Assembly: GCA_938024995.1 (NCBI GenBank)
Contig: CALJDU010000049.1
Span: 124,001-188,000, forward strand
Direction of reading: 5' to 3'
From: an uncultured bacterium
GTDB taxonomy: Bacteria > Myxococcota_A > Polyangia > Polyangiales > Houyiibacteriaceae
Length of the DNA: 64,000 nucleotides
The first letter of the stretch is position 1. Each line of letters opens with the position of its first letter. The notes below the pieces were generated by a model. It was not told where the DNA came from and did no database searches. It worked only from the letters and a program-made list of their open reading frames with translations. Below are positions 52,619 through 60,726 of this stretch, one piece after another. A program made the position numbers and the translations under genes.

Positions 52619-54532
52619 GTGACCCTCGCCAGCGCCTACGACCTCAAGCTCGCCTTTGGGACCCGTGTCCTCTTCGACGACGCCGCCATCACCATCGATG
52701 AAGGCGAGCGCGTCGGCCTCGTCGGACGAAACGGAACGGGCAAGTCATCGCTCGCCAAGGTCCTCGCGGGGCGAGTCACGCCAGACGCCGGTGAGGTCGT
52801 CCACCGAAACGGCGCGAGCATCGAGTACCTCGAACAACGACCGGAGCTGCCGGCGGACAAGAGCGCGCGTCAGATCGTGCTCGGTGGTCTCGACAAGTGG
52901 TCAAAGGCGAAAGCTGAATACGACGCGCTCCTTGAGCGGCTCGAGCGGGGCGACGGTGATCTCGGCGATCTGATCGAGCGTCAGACGGAAGCCGCGGCCG
53001 AGGTCGAGCGGCTCGGCGGATTTGATCGAGACCACGACGCGGAGTCCATGCTCGCGAACCTGGAGGTGAGCAACATCGACGCTCCGGTCGGCCCGATGAG
53101 TGGAGGCGAGCGCCGCCGGATCGCGCTCGCGCGTCTCCTCGTTCGGCAACCGGACCTCGCGATTCTCGATGAGCCGACGAACCATCTGGACCTCGACACC
53201 ATCGAGTGGCTCGAGCAGCACTTGGCGAAGCGCTATCGCGGCGCGGTCCTCTTGATCACGCACGATCGCTATCTCTTGGACGCGGTCGTGTCGCGCACCG
53301 TCGAGCTCGACGACCGCGTGCTGCACTCCTACGCCGGCGGCTGGGGCGCGTTCCTGGAAGGCAAAGCCGAGCGAACCGCGAACGACGACCGACGCGAGGC
53401 CAACCGGCAGAAGTTTGTGAAGCGCGAGGTCGAGTGGCTCCGCCGTGGCCCGAAGGCGCGCTCCACCAAACAGCAGGCGCGGATCGATCGCGCGGAGGCC
53501 GCGATCGCGGCGAAGCCCCGAGCAAAGGAACGCACCGCGGCGCTTGAGCTCGACACGACGCGGCAAGGCGGGCGCGTCCTTGATCTGCGCGGTCTCACGA
53601 TCGAGCTGGGCGGCCGAACCCTGGTGCGCGAGCTCGAGCTCGCGATGGTGCGCGGCGAGCGGCTCGGGATCGTCGGGCCGAACGGGTGCGGTAAGACGAC
53701 GCTCCTCCGCACGATCACGGGCGCGCTCACGCCGACGGCCGGCGCGATCTCGCTCGGGAAGAACGCCGAGGTCGCGTACCTCGACCAATCACGCTCGATG
53801 CTCAACCCGGACGAGACGGTGCACGAGAACGTGAGCGGGCTCGGGACCAAGCTCACCTTCCGCGACAAGACCGTCGACATCCGCAGCTACCTCGCGCGCT
53901 TCGCGTTTCCGCCCGCGCGGCTTCGCGAAAAGGTCTCGGCGCTCTCGGGCGGAGAGAAGGCGCGCGTGGCCTTGGCGATGCTCTTGCTGCGGCCGTCGAA
54001 TCTCCTCCTCCTCGATGAGCCGACCAACGATCTGGACGTGGACACCTTGGGCGCGCTGGAGCAGATGCTCGTCGAGAGCGACGCGACCGCGATCGTGGTG
54101 AGCCATGATCGCTACTTCCTTGACCGCGTCGCGACCGGGATCTTGTCCTTCGAAGACGACGGACGTGTCATCAAGTACGAGGGCGCCTACGAGACGTTCC
54201 GGCGCGGGCGAAAGAAGCGCGAGGCTCCGCGGAAGGAGACGCGAAAGGAGACGGCCACAACCAAGGCGGTCCAGCCCGAAGCCGAACCGAGCGCGCCTGC
54301 GAAGAAGGACGCGAAGCTGTCCTACAAAGAACGCAAAGAGCTCGATGGTCTTCCCGACGCGATCGAGAAGAAGGAAGCCGAGCTCGGCGCGGTCGAAGCG
54401 AAGCTCGCCGACCCGACGCTTTACGCAGAGCGAGGTGACGAAGTGAAGCCGCTGCTTGAGGAGCGCGACTCCCTTTCCGCAGAGGTCGAGCGACTGATGA
54501 CGCGCTGGGAAGAACTCGAGGCGCGAACGTAG
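52619..54532 (+). CDS. uup: ABC-F family ATPase, Uup-like
   Basis: 637 aa from a GTG at 52619. Two ABC domains: Walker A GRNGTGKSS near 36-44 with signature SGGERRRIAL, and a second Walker A GPNGCGKTT near 352-360 with SGGEKARVAL. LLDEPTNDLD is present in the second and LDEPTNHLD in the first. A charged C-terminal extension (from about 540) has alternating Lys/Glu helices LDGLPDAIEKKEAELGAVEAK, the DNA-binding coiled coil typical of Uup. It has no membrane segments. Uup acts on DNA structures or at the ribosome and follows recD, consistent with DNA repair. Confidence 0.9.
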   Translation: MTLASAYDLKLAFGTRVLFDDAAITIDEGERVGLVGRNGTGKSSLAKVLAGRVTPDAGEVVHRNGASIEYLEQRPELPADKSARQIVLGGLDKWSKAKAEYDALLERLERGDGDLGDLIERQTEAAAEVERLGGFDRDHDAESMLANLEVSNIDAPVGPMSGGERRRIALARLLVRQPDLAILDEPTNHLDLDTIEWLEQHLAKRYRGAVLLITHDRYLLDAVVSRTVELDDRVLHSYAGGWGAFLEGKAERTANDDRREANRQKFVKREVEWLRRGPKARSTKQQARIDRAEAAIAAKPRAKERTAALELDTTRQGGRVLDLRGLTIELGGRTLVRELELAMVRGERLGIVGPNGCGKTTLLRTITGALTPTAGAISLGKNAEVAYLDQSRSMLNPDETVHENVSGLGTKLTFRDKTVDIRSYLARFAFPPARLREKVSALSGGEKARVALAMLLLRPSNLLLLDEPTNDLDVDTLGALEQMLVESDATAIVVSHDRYFLDRVATGILSFEDDGRVIKYEGAYETFRRGRKKREAPRKETRKETATTKAVQPEAEPSAPAKKDAKLSYKERKELDGLPDAIEKKEAELGAVEAKLADPTLYAERGDEVKPLLEERDSLSAEVERLMTRWEELEART

Positions 54533-54684
54533 ACCTCCGCGCGTCCCGCACGCTCGCGTGACGCGGCGCGTCGGAGCCATGCATGACCCACCAGGTGGAA
54601 ACCCTGGTTCGAGGTTGACGCTCCCGATGATCCCTGCGCAAGCTGGATCTGTCCGGTTCGAACGCCGGACAACTGGAGGACGTC

Positions 54685-55191
54685 ATGGGTGAAGACCACA
54701 TCGATCGCGAGAGTCTCGTCGTCACGGGACGGCATTCCGAGATCCCGAAGCCGGCGGTTTCGATTGAAGAGAAGAACGCGGGCGTCGTCATCGTCGTCAC
54801 GCAGGCCTTCGGACCCAAAGGCGACAACATCGTCGGCATCTCGGACGTGAAGTTCGATGGCTTCAGCGCGGTGACCGTGGGCGTACGCTCAGGTGGACGC
54901 GAGGGCCTCGTTCACTTGAGCCCGATTCATGGAGACTCGCGCAAGGAAGGGGACATCGACCCCGGTCCTGGCGCGACCTGCGAGCTGTTCTGTCCCGTGT
55001 CCAAAGAGCCGCTCGATATCCTCGGCGAAACAGACGACGGGAGCGGCGCGAAGTACTGCGCCATCTACCTCACCTCTAAGCTCAGCCAGGGCAACGTAGT
55101 GATGCTCAGCAACGTGTGGGGTCACTACCACTCGCGGATTATCGACGACACCGAGCTCATCTCGTACTGGGCGACCCAAGACCACGACTAG
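54685..55191 (+). CDS. conserved-looking protein of unknown function
   Basis: 168 aa; GGAGG is five bases before ATG 54685, so the start is secure. No signal peptide or membrane helix. Residues about 40-110 are beta-rich (GVVIVVTQAFGPKGDNIVG, GFSAVTVGVRSGGREGLVHL). Two Cys are found in ELFCPVSKEPLDIL and GAKYCAIYLTSKL. The C-terminal SNVWGHYHSRIIDDTELISYW ends the fold. The family is not recognised; function unknown. A terminator with amplified repeats follows. Confidence 0.75.
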   Translation: MGEDHIDRESLVVTGRHSEIPKPAVSIEEKNAGVVIVVTQAFGPKGDNIVGISDVKFDGFSAVTVGVRSGGREGLVHLSPIHGDSRKEGDIDPGPGATCELFCPVSKEPLDILGETDDGSGAKYCAIYLTSKLSQGNVVMLSNVWGHYHSRIIDDTELISYWATQDHD

Positions 55192-55198
55192 GTTCATC

Positions 55199-55283
55199 CC
55201 GCAGAAGCTTGAGCCGCAGAAGCTTGAGCCGCAGAAGGCCGCAGAAGCCTGAACCGCAGAAGCCTGAGCCGCAGAAGCCTGTG
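55199..55283. repeat. 15-bp tandem repeat carrying the left arm of a terminator
   Basis: CCGCAGAAGCTTGAG and variants: 55199, 55214, a short CCGCAGAAGG at 55229, then 55239, 55254 and 55269 as CCGCAGAAGCCTG-type. The last units pair with ACTCAGGCTTCTTC at 55284-55297, so more than one stem register is possible. Confidence 0.8.
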
Positions 55284-55300
55284 ACTCAGGCTTCTTCGCG
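55269..55300. terminator. terminator hairpin between convergent genes
   Basis: AGAAGCCTG-TGACT-CAGGCTTCT forms a perfect 9-bp stem (55274-55296) with TTCG next. It lies between the end of the plus-strand gene at 55191 and the end of the minus-strand gene at 55320 and could serve both. Confidence 0.75.
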
Positions 55301-55319
55301 TGACGACTGACGGCTTGAA

Positions 55320-56168
55320 TCAGGGAGGCGTACTGGAGAACGCGCGCTGTACCTCGCGGTAGACCGTGCTGTGCGCGTAAGGACCGTTGATGAAGATCCG
55401 GTTCCCGCGCCCCATGACCATGTTGTTCATGTTCACGCGCATGCCCATGCGGCGGTAGACGCCATCACGATCGAAGAGGAAGCGAACGTTCGCTGCGTCG
55501 ATGCCGTACTGGCTCTTCGCGCGGTTGCAATCTGCTTGGGTCGGCGCGCCGGAGCTCTGCGTCGCGGTCAACAAGACCCACGTCTCGAAGTCACCCATGG
55601 CGGCGTACTCGGCGTGCTCACGCTCGATGTCGTTCTGTACGTGTGCGCGACACGGCGGACACCACTCAGCGAGGGCATAGATCAACGACGCGCGTCGCGC
55701 GCAAAGCTCGTGAATCGAGACCGGGCTCCCGTCACAAGCGTAGACCGTCTCGCCCGCTGCGGTCGATCCCGGACTCGTGCCGAAGGGACCCGTGGGTGGA
55801 CACCCATCCACGCTCATCGGCTGACAGGTCCCCGCCGAATCGCATGTCTCGGTCGAGCCGCACGTCCCGCACGTTCCGCCGCAACCATCGGCGCCGCACT
55901 CGCGACCGCTACACATGGGAACGCAAGGCGGAGGGTTGGTGTCCGTTCCGGTTCCGGAGTCAACGCCGGTGCTGGTGTCCGCGCCCGTGTGGGTATCGCT
56001 TGCGTTCGTGTCGGTGGAGCCGCCACCCCCGCCGCCGTCCATCAAGACGATCCCAGGGTCACCGGTTCCGCCGCCGCCCAACCCATCTTGGTGGTTGAGG
56101 GCTCCGGTACAGCCGACCGTAAACGAGAGCAGTGTGCCCATCGCGAGAAACAGAGGACGTAGGCTCAT
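55320..56168 (-). CDS. lipoprotein with Cys-rich module and thioredoxin-like domain
   Basis: 282 aa from ATG 56168, preceded by GGGAG at six bases. The lipobox is SFTVGC (Cys20). A Gly/Thr/Asp spacer leads to a Cys-rich module CSGRECGADGCGGTCGTCG. The C-terminal domain has the redox motif EWCPPCRAH in LIYALAEWCPPCRAHVQND, the W-C-x-x-C-type active site of thioredoxin-like proteins. It looks like a TlpA/ResA-type periplasmic or outer-membrane reductase; partner unknown. This module pattern is typical of myxobacterial surface lipoproteins. Confidence 0.83.
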   Translation of the reverse strand: MSLRPLFLAMGTLLSFTVGCTGALNHQDGLGGGGTGDPGIVLMDGGGGGGSTDTNASDTHTGADTSTGVDSGTGTDTNPPPCVPMCSGRECGADGCGGTCGTCGSTETCDSAGTCQPMSVDGCPPTGPFGTSPGSTAAGETVYACDGSPVSIHELCARRASLIYALAEWCPPCRAHVQNDIEREHAEYAAMGDFETWVLLTATQSSGAPTQADCNRAKSQYGIDAANVRFLFDRDGVYRRMGMRVNMNNMVMGRGNRIFINGPYAHSTVYREVQRAFSSTPP

Positions 56169-56298
56169 GAACGGCTCCCGGTATTTGCGCGGTGAACGCA
56201 CGAACTAAGGATACACAAAGCGTGAGCGAGTACGAAGCGCTTGGGGCCACCCATCGATGGCTGGAAGATTTTTCAACCGTGAGCGTAGCCTGAGTCAC

Positions 56299-56667
56299 AT
56301 GTCTTCTTCGTCCTTTGTCCTCCACGCCAAGAACATGAACGCCTCGGAAGCCATGGAGATCGTGAACGGAACGCGGTCAGCAAACGATACGCTCGGGATG
56401 GATGAGCTGGTGCGCGTGACCAAGATGATCAGCGAGGACTTTCCCGAGCTCGTCCTCAACGTGAACGAGACGAGCTGCACGCTCATCGGGTCTTTGTATG
56501 TTTCGATCACGCCGACGCATGTTCGCGTCGAGAACCAATCGAGCGATCCGCATCTCGCGGACGACCTCGTTCGTGCGTTTTGCGCGGAGCTCGGGTGGGA
56601 CCATCTCGATCCTTCCGCCAGCCGTGTCCGGAAGTTCGATGGGCGGGTTGGGCGCTTCGCGCTTTGA
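56299..56667 (+). CDS. small uncharacterised protein
   Basis: 122 aa from ATG 56299 (MSSSSFVLHAKNMNASEAM); an upstream ATG at 56257 is less likely. It contains a helix (EIVNGTRSANDTLGMDELVRVTKMI) and strands (LNVNETSCTLIGSLYVSITP, HVRVENQS). No signal peptide. Function unknown. Its stop TGA (56665-56667) overlaps the TTG start of the PanE-like gene, so the two are probably co-translated. Confidence 0.65.
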   Translation: MSSSSFVLHAKNMNASEAMEIVNGTRSANDTLGMDELVRVTKMISEDFPELVLNVNETSCTLIGSLYVSITPTHVRVENQSSDPHLADDLVRAFCAELGWDHLDPSASRVRKFDGRVGRFAL

Positions 56668-57629
56668 ACGAGTTTGACCGCATCGTGGTCGTCGGTGCGG
56701 GCGCCATTGGTGCTCCGATCGGAGCCCTTCTCCATGAGCAGGGACAGGCGGTCGTGTTGGTCGCGCGCGGGAAGCACGGCGAGGCACTGCGTTCGCGGGG
56801 TCTCGACCTTCGAACCCCGCGCGGTGCACATCAGATCCACCCGCCGGTCGTCCCCGATGTGGAGTCCGCGAAGGTCACGCGCGACGACCTCGTCTTCTTG
56901 ACCGCGATGGGTCACCAGACGGAAGCGGCGCTGCTGAACATCCCGCACGACGTGACGGTCGTGAGCCTCCAGAATGGTGTGACTCCGCTCGACCAAATCG
57001 CGAAACGAGGTCATCCGACCATCGCGGGCATGGTGTACGTCCCCGCCGAGCGACGCGCCGACGGAGTCATCGCGCTCTCCGGATCGCCGAACCCAGGGAC
57101 CATCCTGCTCGGCGCATGGTCAGGGCAGCCAAGCGGCGTCACGTTCGCGTGCTCAGCGCTCGCCGGCATTGGGTTTCGAGCGGAACAAGAGGCCGATATC
57201 CGGCCCTGGATCCGCGCGAAGCTCCTCGCGAACCTCGGCGGGATCTTGGTCGCGCTTTGCGACGACCTTCCGGAAGACATCTACGAAGACGCGCTCGGCG
57301 AGGCGCGCAACGTCTGGACAGCGGCGGGTCACGCGTACCAGGAGCTCGACGCGCTCCAGGCCCGCGTCGGCGCGCTGGAGACCGTGCCGGTAGATGACGT
57401 GCCGCGCGTAGGCGGTTCGACACGACACGCCCTTCGACGCGGGGACCCGCTCGAAACCGCGAGCCTGCACGGGCACATCGTGGCGCTCGGCGCGAAGATG
57501 AAGATCCCGACGCCGGTTAACGCGGCGCTCATCGCGATCGCAGACCGGGCCCATGTCGAATCGCGCGCCCCCGGCTCTATGTCAGCTGATGCGCTTCGGC
57601 ACGCGGTCGAGATCGAGTCTCTTCGTTAG
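56664..57629 (+). CDS. 2-dehydropantoate 2-reductase-like protein
   Basis: 321 aa from TTG 56664, chosen because the family N-terminus begins there (RIVVVGAGAIGAPIGALLHEQ) and it overlaps the preceding stop by four bases (TTGA). The Rossmann glycine motif GAGAIG binds NADPH. VVSLQNGVTPLDQI, IRPWIRAKLLANLGGILVAL and the C-terminal PRVGGSTRHALRRGDP-like GGST..., LETASLHGHIVALGAKMKIPTPVNAAL match the ApbA/PanE fold. PanE makes pantoate in coenzyme A synthesis. No panBCD neighbour, so the substrate could be another 2-oxo acid. Confidence 0.85.
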   Translation: MNEFDRIVVVGAGAIGAPIGALLHEQGQAVVLVARGKHGEALRSRGLDLRTPRGAHQIHPPVVPDVESAKVTRDDLVFLTAMGHQTEAALLNIPHDVTVVSLQNGVTPLDQIAKRGHPTIAGMVYVPAERRADGVIALSGSPNPGTILLGAWSGQPSGVTFACSALAGIGFRAEQEADIRPWIRAKLLANLGGILVALCDDLPEDIYEDALGEARNVWTAAGHAYQELDALQARVGALETVPVDDVPRVGGSTRHALRRGDPLETASLHGHIVALGAKMKIPTPVNAALIAIADRAHVESRAPGSMSADALRHAVEIESLR

Positions 57630-57638
57630 CGCTCTTCA

Positions 57639-57878
57639 CTATGGCTCTGCGACGCAGATCCCGGCCGCTTCAAGCCAACGGTCGCCGGTGTACTCACAGC
57701 ACTCTCGCGTCGTCGGCGGCATCGGCCCGAGCAGGCAGTCTTCCACGTTGAAGGTATCCGCGGCGTCCCCGTCGAGACGCACGTCGATCAGGATCGGCGC
57801 GTCTGTCGGCGGCTCGCTTGACCCACCGCAGCTGATCATCAGCGCGCTAACGAGAACAGCGAGACGAGCTGTTCTCAA
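57639..57878 (-). CDS. short lipoprotein starting inside a repeat arm
   Basis: 79 aa from TTG 57878. The signal peptide LAVLVSALMISC gives a lipid Cys at residue 17. The mature peptide has a few Cys (FNVEDCLLGP, RECCEYTG, AGICVAEP) and acidic residues. The TTG and first codons sit in the left arm of the palindromic element B (57869-58021). Function unknown; it could be a small surface lipoprotein. It converges with the PanE-like gene. Confidence 0.6.
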   Translation of the reverse strand: MRTARLAVLVSALMISCGGSSEPPTDAPILIDVRLDGDAADTFNVEDCLLGPMPPTTRECCEYTGDRWLEAAGICVAEP

Positions 57879-58021
57879 AATTCGGGCGTCTCCAGAGCAT
57901 CAAAGTCGCGCGGATGGGTGCGTCTGCGTGACGAAGTCGATGCATAGCATCTTCGAGGAGCGAAGATGGCGGCAAGGCGCGTGGCTTTGGCGGTCTGGCG
58001 TCGTTCGAATTTTGAGAACAG
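57869..58021. repeat. 153-bp imperfect palindromic element (element B)
   Basis: The arms CTGTTCTCAAAATTCG (57869-57884) and the inverse CGAATTTTGAGAACAG (58006-58021) are exact, and pairing continues inward for about 50 bp with mismatches. A perfect central hairpin CATCTTCG-AGGAG-CGAAGATG lies at 57949-57969. TTCGAGGAG at 57952-57960 is at nearly the same offset (84) as in element A (86). Another exact 18-bp direct repeat GAGAACAGCGAGACGAGC flanks/overlaps it at 57852-57869 and 58014-58031. Likely a nonautonomous element. Confidence 0.72.
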
Positions 58022-58057
58022 CGAGACGAGCCGTCACGATCCACGACTACGCCACAA

Positions 58058-58093
58058 ACGAAAAACGCGCACCCGAAGGCGCGCGTTTTGTCA
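58058..58093 (-). terminator. terminator of the DctP-type gene
   Basis: AAAACGCGC (58062-58070) pairs with GCGCGTTTT (58081-58089) around a 10-nt loop. It lies just beyond the stop of the minus-strand DctP gene (58134), followed on the minus strand by TTTTTCG. Confidence 0.72.
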
Positions 58094-58133
58094 TCGAAGT
58101 GGTCTGAGACTGCTGCGTCGCAGACTTCGCGGA

Positions 58134-59135
58134 CTACTGCGCCGCGGCGGCCTCGACACGCTCCAGCAAGCTGCGCGGGTAGACACGGCCAGCGAGGCGG
58201 TTACGGGTCTCGGTCGCGGCCTCGGCCCACTCCGCGGCGTGCGGCTCGAAGTCGAGCTCGCTCAGACCGCGTCGCGTGATCGTGCGGTAGGCGCGGTTGT
58301 CGTCGCGTCGGACGGCGCGCGCGAGGGCGCGGTGAGCACGCGTAGCGGTCTCGGTGAGCGCGGTCTTGTGCTCGTCAGAGAGCGCATCGAACTTGTCGCC
58401 CTTGAGGATCGTCGCGCCGATCAAGATGCCGCTGTTGCTTGAGGAGACGTAACGAAGGCGCGTGTACCACTGGAGCGAAACCGCAGCGAGCGCGGACGCG
58501 GGAACCGTGTCGACCATGCGGGTCTGAAGCGCCGGGTAAACCTCCGGCACGCCCAGGCGAACGGGGTTGGCGCCAGCCACGCTGAGGAACTCCGACCAGA
58601 GCACGTCATCGGTCCAGGCCCACGGGCGCGCTTGGCGAAGGTCCGCCGGTCGCGTGATCTCGCGGGTGGAGAAGAGACGCGCCTTACCGACGTCGCCCCA
58701 ACCCAGGAGCTTGTATCCAGCCTGCTCAAACTTGCGCTCAAAGCGGCGCGCGAGACGACGGCGCGCGCGGTCGATCTGGCGGTACTCCGTGAAGACCCCG
58801 GGTACGCCGAGGACGAGAAGCTGACGAACGATAAGTCCGAGGCCGGTGCTGGTGATCGCGGCACCGTCGAGCTGACCTGCGCGCATCTTGCGGACGAAGT
58901 CACGCTCATCCCCTTGGCTGCCGCCGGTGTAGAAACGAAGGCTGACTTGGTTGTTCGTCGCCTCCTTTACGCTCTGGTTCCAGGCCTGGAACACCTCGTC
59001 CCAGCGAGAACCGCTAGGCGCGAGGGTCGCGATGCGAAGCTCCACCGCTTCTTGCGACTGAACCGGCTGGGACGTGCCAGGGACAACGAACGCCGCAGCG
59101 GCGATCAACAGGGTGGCTAGGAATCGTCGTTTCAT
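58134..59135 (-). CDS. TRAP transporter substrate-binding protein, DctP family
   Basis: 333 aa. GAGGA lies seven bases before the ATG. The Sec signal peptide FLATLLIAAAAFVVPG is followed by a mature N-terminus VELRIATLAPSGSRWDEVF, the DctP type. Other blocks are RFYTGGSQGDERDFVRKMRAGQLDGAAI and TSTGLGLI. The C-terminal RVYPRSLLERVEAAAAQ ends a normal-length binding protein. It would bind an organic acid or similar ligand in the periplasm. No dctQ or dctM is adjacent, so its membrane partner is elsewhere or it acts as a sensor-type binding protein. A terminator follows. Confidence 0.87.
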   Translation of the reverse strand: MKRRFLATLLIAAAAFVVPGTSQPVQSQEAVELRIATLAPSGSRWDEVFQAWNQSVKEATNNQVSLRFYTGGSQGDERDFVRKMRAGQLDGAAITSTGLGLIVRQLLVLGVPGVFTEYRQIDRARRRLARRFERKFEQAGYKLLGWGDVGKARLFSTREITRPADLRQARPWAWTDDVLWSEFLSVAGANPVRLGVPEVYPALQTRMVDTVPASALAAVSLQWYTRLRYVSSSNSGILIGATILKGDKFDALSDEHKTALTETATRAHRALARAVRRDDNRAYRTITRRGLSELDFEPHAAEWAEAATETRNRLAGRVYPRSLLERVEAAAAQ

Positions 59136-59381
59136 GCTGAGTTCCTCATGAGCTCGTCTTCAGCGTTACGCGTAGGCGTGCGGGGTAGACGAGCGGTGAC
59201 CTGGTTCATTCAGGCCAAGCGAAAATACGTGAGCGCGAACAGGTCTCACCCGCAGGCGCGGTCGCGAGAGTATAGGTGGAGCGCCGGGAAATCACCGAGC
59301 ATTTGTTCAGATCGAGGCGATTTCCACGACAGGTGTGGCGGGAAGAACATCTTCTCGTCCCCGCGCATTACCATCCGCGCC

Positions 59382-60008
59382 GTGTTCCCCCAGATCGAAG
59401 CCCGCGGCCTTGTGAAGATGTACGGGACGACCTGCGCGCTGGCTGGGGTCGACGCGGACTTCCACGCCTCACAGGTGACCGCGATCTGCGGGCCCAACGG
59501 TTCCGGCAAGAGCACCCTCCTCTCGCTCCTCGCGCTGCTGTCCCGCCCGAGCGACGGGACGCTCCGCTTCGGCAAGTTCGATGCGCGGAAGTCACAGCGC
59601 GCGATTCGAGAGAGCCTCGGCGTCGTCGCCCACGAGCCCATGCTCTACCCCGATCTCACAGGGGAAGAGAACCTCGCGCTCTACGGCAAGCTCTACGGCG
59701 TCACGATCACGGACGCGGTTCGAGAACGTTTCGGAATCGGAGCCTTCGCGAAGCGCCCCGTCCGCACCTACTCCCGCGGACAACGTCAGCGCGTCTCCCT
59801 CGCGCGCGCCTTGCTCCACGCTCCCTCGGTCCTCTTGCTCGACGAACCCGCGACCGGTCTCGACGCGAGCTCGATCGATCGCCTCGCGGGCGTCATCGAA
59901 GAAGAACGCAACCGAGGCGCGATCGTCGTCGTGATCACGCACGATGAGGCGTTCGCGGAGCGCGTCTCGGATGCGCGGATCAATCTCGCGCGCGGGCGGC
60001 GCGAGTGA
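59382..60008 (+). CDS. ccmA: ABC ATPase of a CcmA type
   Basis: 208 aa from GTG 59382; the family N-terminus QIEARGLVKMYGTTCALAGVD begins there and the 78 in-frame codons before it are rejected. Walker A is GPNGSGKST. The signature is YSRGQRQRVSLARAL. LLDEPATGLD and the switch His in THDEAF are present. The length matches CcmA, the ATPase of cytochrome c maturation system I. Its stop overlaps the ccmB start (GTGA), so the pair is coupled. No ccmC-H follows in this window. Confidence 0.86.
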   Translation: MFPQIEARGLVKMYGTTCALAGVDADFHASQVTAICGPNGSGKSTLLSLLALLSRPSDGTLRFGKFDARKSQRAIRESLGVVAHEPMLYPDLTGEENLALYGKLYGVTITDAVRERFGIGAFAKRPVRTYSRGQRQRVSLARALLHAPSVLLLDEPATGLDASSIDRLAGVIEEERNRGAIVVVITHDEAFAERVSDARINLARGRRE

Positions 60009-60682
60009 ACGCCTTTCGCGCCATGCTGCTCGTCGCGCAGAAGGACCTTCGACTGGAGCTCCGGACCAAGGAGATCATCTCCACGACGACCATGTTCGCC
60101 GCGCTCGTCGTCATCTTGGCGTCGCTCTCCTTTTACCTGAACCCGTCGACCGCGAAGCAGATGGCCCCGGGTGTCCTCTTCATCAGCATCGCCTTCTCCG
60201 GGATCCTCGCGGTCGGCCGCACGTTCGCTCGGGAACGTGAAGGTGACGCGCTGACCGGCTTGCTCTTGAGCCCGATCCCGCGCGCCTCGATCTATCTTGG
60301 AAAGGCGCTCGCCATGTTCCTCTTCATGAGCACGGTCGAGCTGATCTTGGTGCCCTTGGTCGGCGGACTCTTCCATCTCGACCTCATGCTCGTGATCGGG
60401 CCGCTCCTCGCGATCCTCTCTTCCGCCACGCTCGGGTTCGTCCTCACCGGGACGCTCTTCGGCCTGATGACGACCCGTACCCAAGCCCGCGACTTGGTCT
60501 TGAGCGTGGTGGTCTTCCCCTTGGTCGCGCCTGCGCTCTTGGCGGGCGTCGTCGCGACCCGTGAGCTCCTGGGCGGCGCGACGATGAGCGAGCTGTGGGG
60601 CTGGATCAGGATCCTCGGCGCGTTCGATCTCGTCGCGCTCGCGCTGGGCGTCGCGCTCTTCGACGCGCTCGCGGCCGAATAA
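60005..60682 (+). CDS. ccmB: CcmB-type heme exporter permease
   Basis: 225 aa, six predicted membrane helices. It begins RAMLLVAQKDLRLELRTKEI, the family N-terminus, and has FARERE-type FAREREGDALTGLLLSPIPRASIYLGK, a conserved CcmB loop. The membrane permease pairs with CcmA to drive heme or a related step of cytochrome c maturation at the inner membrane. The start overlaps the ccmA stop by four bases. The rest of the Ccm system is not in the window. Confidence 0.88.
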   Translation: MNAFRAMLLVAQKDLRLELRTKEIISTTTMFAALVVILASLSFYLNPSTAKQMAPGVLFISIAFSGILAVGRTFAREREGDALTGLLLSPIPRASIYLGKALAMFLFMSTVELILVPLVGGLFHLDLMLVIGPLLAILSSATLGFVLTGTLFGLMTTRTQARDLVLSVVVFPLVAPALLAGVVATRELLGGATMSELWGWIRILGAFDLVALALGVALFDALAAE

Positions 60683-60726
60683 CGCGGGGCGCGGTACCGG
60701 CCGCGAGGTACGGCTAGAGGTACCGG

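Noticed and set aside
55199..55283. CRISPR array
   Set aside because: Units are 15 bp and directly adjacent with no spacers; it is a minisatellite.
57553..58442. Plus-strand open frames through element B, one with AGGAG and ATG at 57956-57968
   Set aside because: AGGAG-N5-ATG looks like a start, but the frame is Arg-rich, crosses a palindrome and a terminator and then runs antisense to the DctP gene.
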